Source: Odiellus spinosus (Eukaryota; Arthropoda; Arachnida; Opiliones; Phalangiidae). From it: a stretch of DNA of 64,000 nucleotides. Location of the stretch: assembly GCA_963920705.1 (NCBI GenBank), contig OY987228.1, positions 13,809,187-13,873,186 on the forward strand, in the 5' to 3' direction. The notes beneath the pieces were generated by a model that worked only from the letters and a program-made list of their open reading frames with translations, was not told the DNA's origin and did not search any database. Below, piece after piece: positions 60,241 through 64,000 of this stretch. The position numbers and the translations under genes were made by a program. Numbering within the stretch: position 1 is the first letter of the stretch; each line of letters opens with the position of its first letter.

Positions 60241-63200
60241 TGGTTTCTCCGTCTCTCGTTCATTCACTCACTCACTAATATACAAGTGTATGATTTTACC
60301 CTATCAATACATCTCTTAATTAATAATATATGGACCGAAAACTTCACCTAGCTTCGCAACTATACCTAAAATGTCGGTACCAAACGTAGTAACTGAAAAT
60401 TAGATATATAAAGCTTGGAATATTAATTTATCTTCAAACCGCCTCAAGTCTGATATAAACTTATATATTTCAACAAATATAGAACATAAAGTCTAGCCAC
60501 TTAGCAACAATTAAGAGGCGAAAGCAATATTTACCCTAATCAGGAATTTTTGATAATTTTTTTTTTTTAAATGTAAAACTGGAATTTAGCGTACTTACAT
60601 TTTTTTTTAAATCGAGGCAAAATCTAACGGTTATGATAAAAAATACATTTAATGGATAAAATAGCTATACTTAGACAAAGGCCCATTTCCTAAAAGTATA
60701 TTTAAGTAACGTAGTTTAATCGCACGTACATAACCAATTTGTGATCCAAACTGTAACTAAGTCTTATGGAAATCGTTCAAAACTTAGAAGGAATAATGGA
60801 TAACCATTTCAACTTCCCGCTCATACTTCAAGTTATATATTTACTTAAATTCCAGTTTAAAAGCTTTAATTGAAAGGTTTTGGGAATTAGCCGTCTACGT
60901 ATATTACGAAAACCATAAATTCGAAAATTGTATATTCAAATATCGGGAATTTAAAACTTATATTCCATAAATTACTTTAACCAATAATTATACCAAAATG
61001 TTGCTAAATAATCATCAGCTGAAATCACTTATATCTACAATGTCTGAAGCATATACTTTGAATTCGATTTCAGAAACTATATTCTCTGAAAGGAGTATGT
61101 TATAGATAAAAAATCATAATATATAAATTATGATATAGATATTATGAAATTAATATTAACGATTTAATATGGATTAAATTAACTTTATCGAATATTTGAA
61201 TTAGCTACTTTACTACCGAAACGGGGTAACTTTTAAGTCTCCAAATCTCTAACATATAATTAAATTAGGCCTAGGTCTTAGGTTAGGCTTAATCAATATT
61301 TGAAATAATTTGAAATAAGAAAGCGCGTGACTCGAATGACGAAGTTTATCATAACGCATCTAGACAGACCGACGTATCCAGAGAATTATATTATTTAGGG
61401 TTTTTACTCATCAACACTAACACAAAAACTAAATTCATGGAGCCTTAAGACCTTTTGCCACCAAGATATCAAATTACGGAAAGGGAATAATTATAAATTG
61501 GGAAAGCCAACATTATATAGAGGGTTCGTCTACAAACACGGTACAACACACCCTCACACAAACACACGCGACATCGCGGTATCAAAATCGAAGGTTTCCC
61601 GATCGTCAGGAAACGAATATTTAACGAAGCGTCGATTGAATTGTTGATTTATTGAGATCCCCCTGATTCCACCTTTCTCTGCAAATCTATCAATATCCAA
61701 CCATTCGAAATAACTCTTCTATTGGAGCGTTAACCAGTCGGCAAAAGACTGGTACGCAAAAGCTATTCTCTAATTTGTTAATGTTACAATTATATGACAA
61801 AGAGCAGCTAGCTAACTGGACGTTAACTAATTAAAGTCTGACAACATGTGTTTTTTCTATTGATTTCTTATTCTTGAAATAAGTCTAATCAATATACCTT
61901 TAAATAATTTTAATGTTAAAATAGGTGATTATTATTGACTCTGTTTATAAAATAAGACGTTTTTGCGTAGTTAACATTCAGAAATTGGCTCTGAATCGTA
62001 CAAAAATTAGGAAACCTTCTGATTTTAGCATTCAATTAAAAGTAGAGCCTTCGTATGATCAAAATAGCCCAAACTTTGGCTTATAAAAATCACCGGGACA
62101 CGTGCTGCGGCATATTCATTGAATGATGACGCTAATTCTTTAATTATTTTCATGCGCACAATTGTGCGTACAACAGCGCTTGTCACGGATATTTTATGAA
62201 GCCAAAGGTGGGGAATCTTTTGATTAGTCGGAGGTTCTCCTTTTAATTGAATGCCAAAATCTTTACCAACTTTTCGCGCAATTCAGAGATGTTTTTCGAA
62301 TGTTTCAATACGTAGTCTTATTTTTAATAGAGGAAACTGCATGTGGAATAAAAAAAAACACTTGATTATCATCTTCACCTTCCCTTTAAAGAGTTATTAA
62401 TAGTTTGTACACATGAATTTATGAAATCAGCGAGTACCAATTATAACAAAATTCTGCCACGTTTCTTAGAACCTTTGAACTCTATCCTAGGTCATACCCT
62501 ATAAGAGATTTTAGAAGCATACATGGGACGTTTGTGTTCTTCTTTGGAAAACAGGCGCGTAAAATAAACAAACAAACAAACAAATCACTTTTGTTCAAGA
62601 TCAGTTCGCAAACTCGTGAAAGCAGGCGCGTACTTATACGCAATGTTCAACCCCAAAGACATTAAAATACTTTCACAGCACTTGAACCGGATTATACGTA
62701 TACGAGCTTAGAGTACAATGACTGATTCGGTTTAAACAGGGTTGAAGAGGGATCGAGGGCAAAGGAATCGGGAAAGGTTCGACGGAAAACGCTACTCAAA
62801 AGGGCTTTTATAAATATAAATATATTCCTCACACGGAGATATTCGCGCGCGGTTAGAGGGAGAAAGAATTTGGGGTGGACACTGAAGAGAAGGGCCAGTA
62901 TATAGGAACTATACAAACTCAACTCGAGTTTCAATATAATATTGTTCTCCCAAAGAGAGAAAGAGAGAGAGAAATGAGATCGATACGCGCACTTATCTAT
63001 AGTGTTATAAGAGTATAGAGTTAGGCCTTGGTTTATAGCATCGCTACATATAGGGAAGAGGAGCCTGAAGGAAGGTTTTTCACCTCGGGGTATTTCGCGA
63101 CAATCTCTCTTTGATTTATACCAAAGACTAAAAATGGGAAGTAGGGGAGGTAGATTTGAAGAATACTGGGCGAGAAAAATCGACTACAAAACACCTTTTC

Positions 63201-64000
63201 AAAACTAGAGAGATTCAAACTTAAGAGAGCTTTAGAATAAAATATCGGAGGAGTATTAGGGAGCGAGCTAGACAATTGAGATTTCTGATAAATATAGACA
63301 GTTTCAATGAAATGACTGAGCTTAAGTCACGCGTACCTTTAAACTAGCTTACATTATTAAACCTACCATTTTTAAAGGAACAGTCTCGTGACATGTTACT
63401 AAATTTAGTCATCTGATTCTGTTTAAAGAAAAATCAAAAACATTTTTTTTTGATAAAACCGTAATACAATAATAAAAAGTTCCTTTGTTACTCCGCTTAA
63501 ATACAACGAAATTTAAAGGTGGTGTTTTACTACTGACTTATTTAAATCAATCACCATATATATTTTCACGTAGAATTATACCCTGGCATATAGCCGAATA
63601 AAGGGACGAGACTTTATTGTCTTAATTGTATATGGCGAGATTAAAAATGGGGTTTGCCAGGAAAGAGCGATTTAAACTTATTTAGACCTATTTAAATACC
63701 GTTTTAACGAAATTAAGTTTAAGATACATTTTATTGTCAAAGAAAACCTTGAATTGGGTCCTATTCATTTAAATATTTCAAAAGTCAAATTTCATCTCAG
63801 ATAAACTATTCCTGTACAGGGGTTGAACATTTTGTAAAAATCCGCCTTAATTTTCGCTTTACTACAAACTTATCTTGAACAATAACCAATGGTATTTGTC
63901 CTTTAGAGAATTACAACTTCAGCAGCAGGCATCATTTTTTCGTCGAAATGGTATATTGCATAAATATCCTACATTTCCGTGAAGAGACCCTCTCTTTCTA
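60241..64000. other. Non-coding to the window end
   Basis: AT-rich. Includes (AAAC)n at about 62567-62584 and GA runs near 62955-62972. A fragment at 61857-61895 (TTATTCTTGAAATAAGTCTA) loosely resembles sequence flanking hairpin element copy 2 at 42640. No gene was recognised. Confidence 0.4.

Overview
This is a eukaryotic (metazoan) nuclear window. It is AT-rich and almost entirely non-coding, with no operons, ribosome-binding sites, rRNA, complete tRNA or CRISPR. The one protein-coding feature I can name with confidence is a single internal exon at about 46739-46931 (+). It matches the start of the ADAM10/Kuzbanian prodomain, with a good polypyrimidine tract and acceptor in front and a GTAAGT donor behind. 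The signal-peptide exon and all later exons are not recognisable here. The flanking sequence is therefore most simply read as the long introns of an ADAM10-like gene on the + strand, possibly with intergenic DNA. A second, weak candidate is a minus-strand terminal exon (11286-11457) that looks somewhat like the C-terminus of a histidine acid phosphatase. A TTAGG-like tract inside one repeat, the style of the repeats and the kuz-like exon fit an invertebrate. An arthropod is possible, but I cannot assign a species.

Most of what can be read is a record of DNA transposons. From left to right: a dispersed 280-bp MITE family starting CTGCGTTCATACTAG (copies at 1751, 3306, 8020 and 10479); a 30-bp tandem array (5537-5756); an old degenerate repeat field at 12.0-13.8 kb with a 271-bp tandem duplication whose second copy is split by a 400-bp foldback element with a TTAGG-like core; a Mutator-like foldback MITE with a perfect 9-bp target duplication (15143-15430); a 2.19-kb hAT-like element with 8-bp target duplication nested in a palindromic MITE (18.2-20.6 kb); a second copy of that palindrome at 25.2-25.5 kb; a small TTAA-flanked MITE (24.9-25.0 kb); two long-hairpin elements of one family (29.4 and 42.7 kb); a hAT-like MITE with a perfect 8-bp target duplication (30655-31051); and two copies of a 330-bp dispersed repeat (32.0 and 34.5 kb).

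Just downstream of the ADAM10-like exon is a 3.95-kb element (47444-51396). It has CACTG...CAGTG ends, subterminal arrays of an AATACC/GGTATT motif and a 1-kb 21-bp satellite in three variant blocks. It looks like a non-autonomous CACTA/EnSpm element. The last 12.6 kb holds no recognisable genes, only homopolymers, microsatellites and some more GC-rich stretches.

All element classifications rest on terminal sequences and target duplications read by eye. No transposase coding sequence was recognised anywhere, so every element appears non-autonomous.
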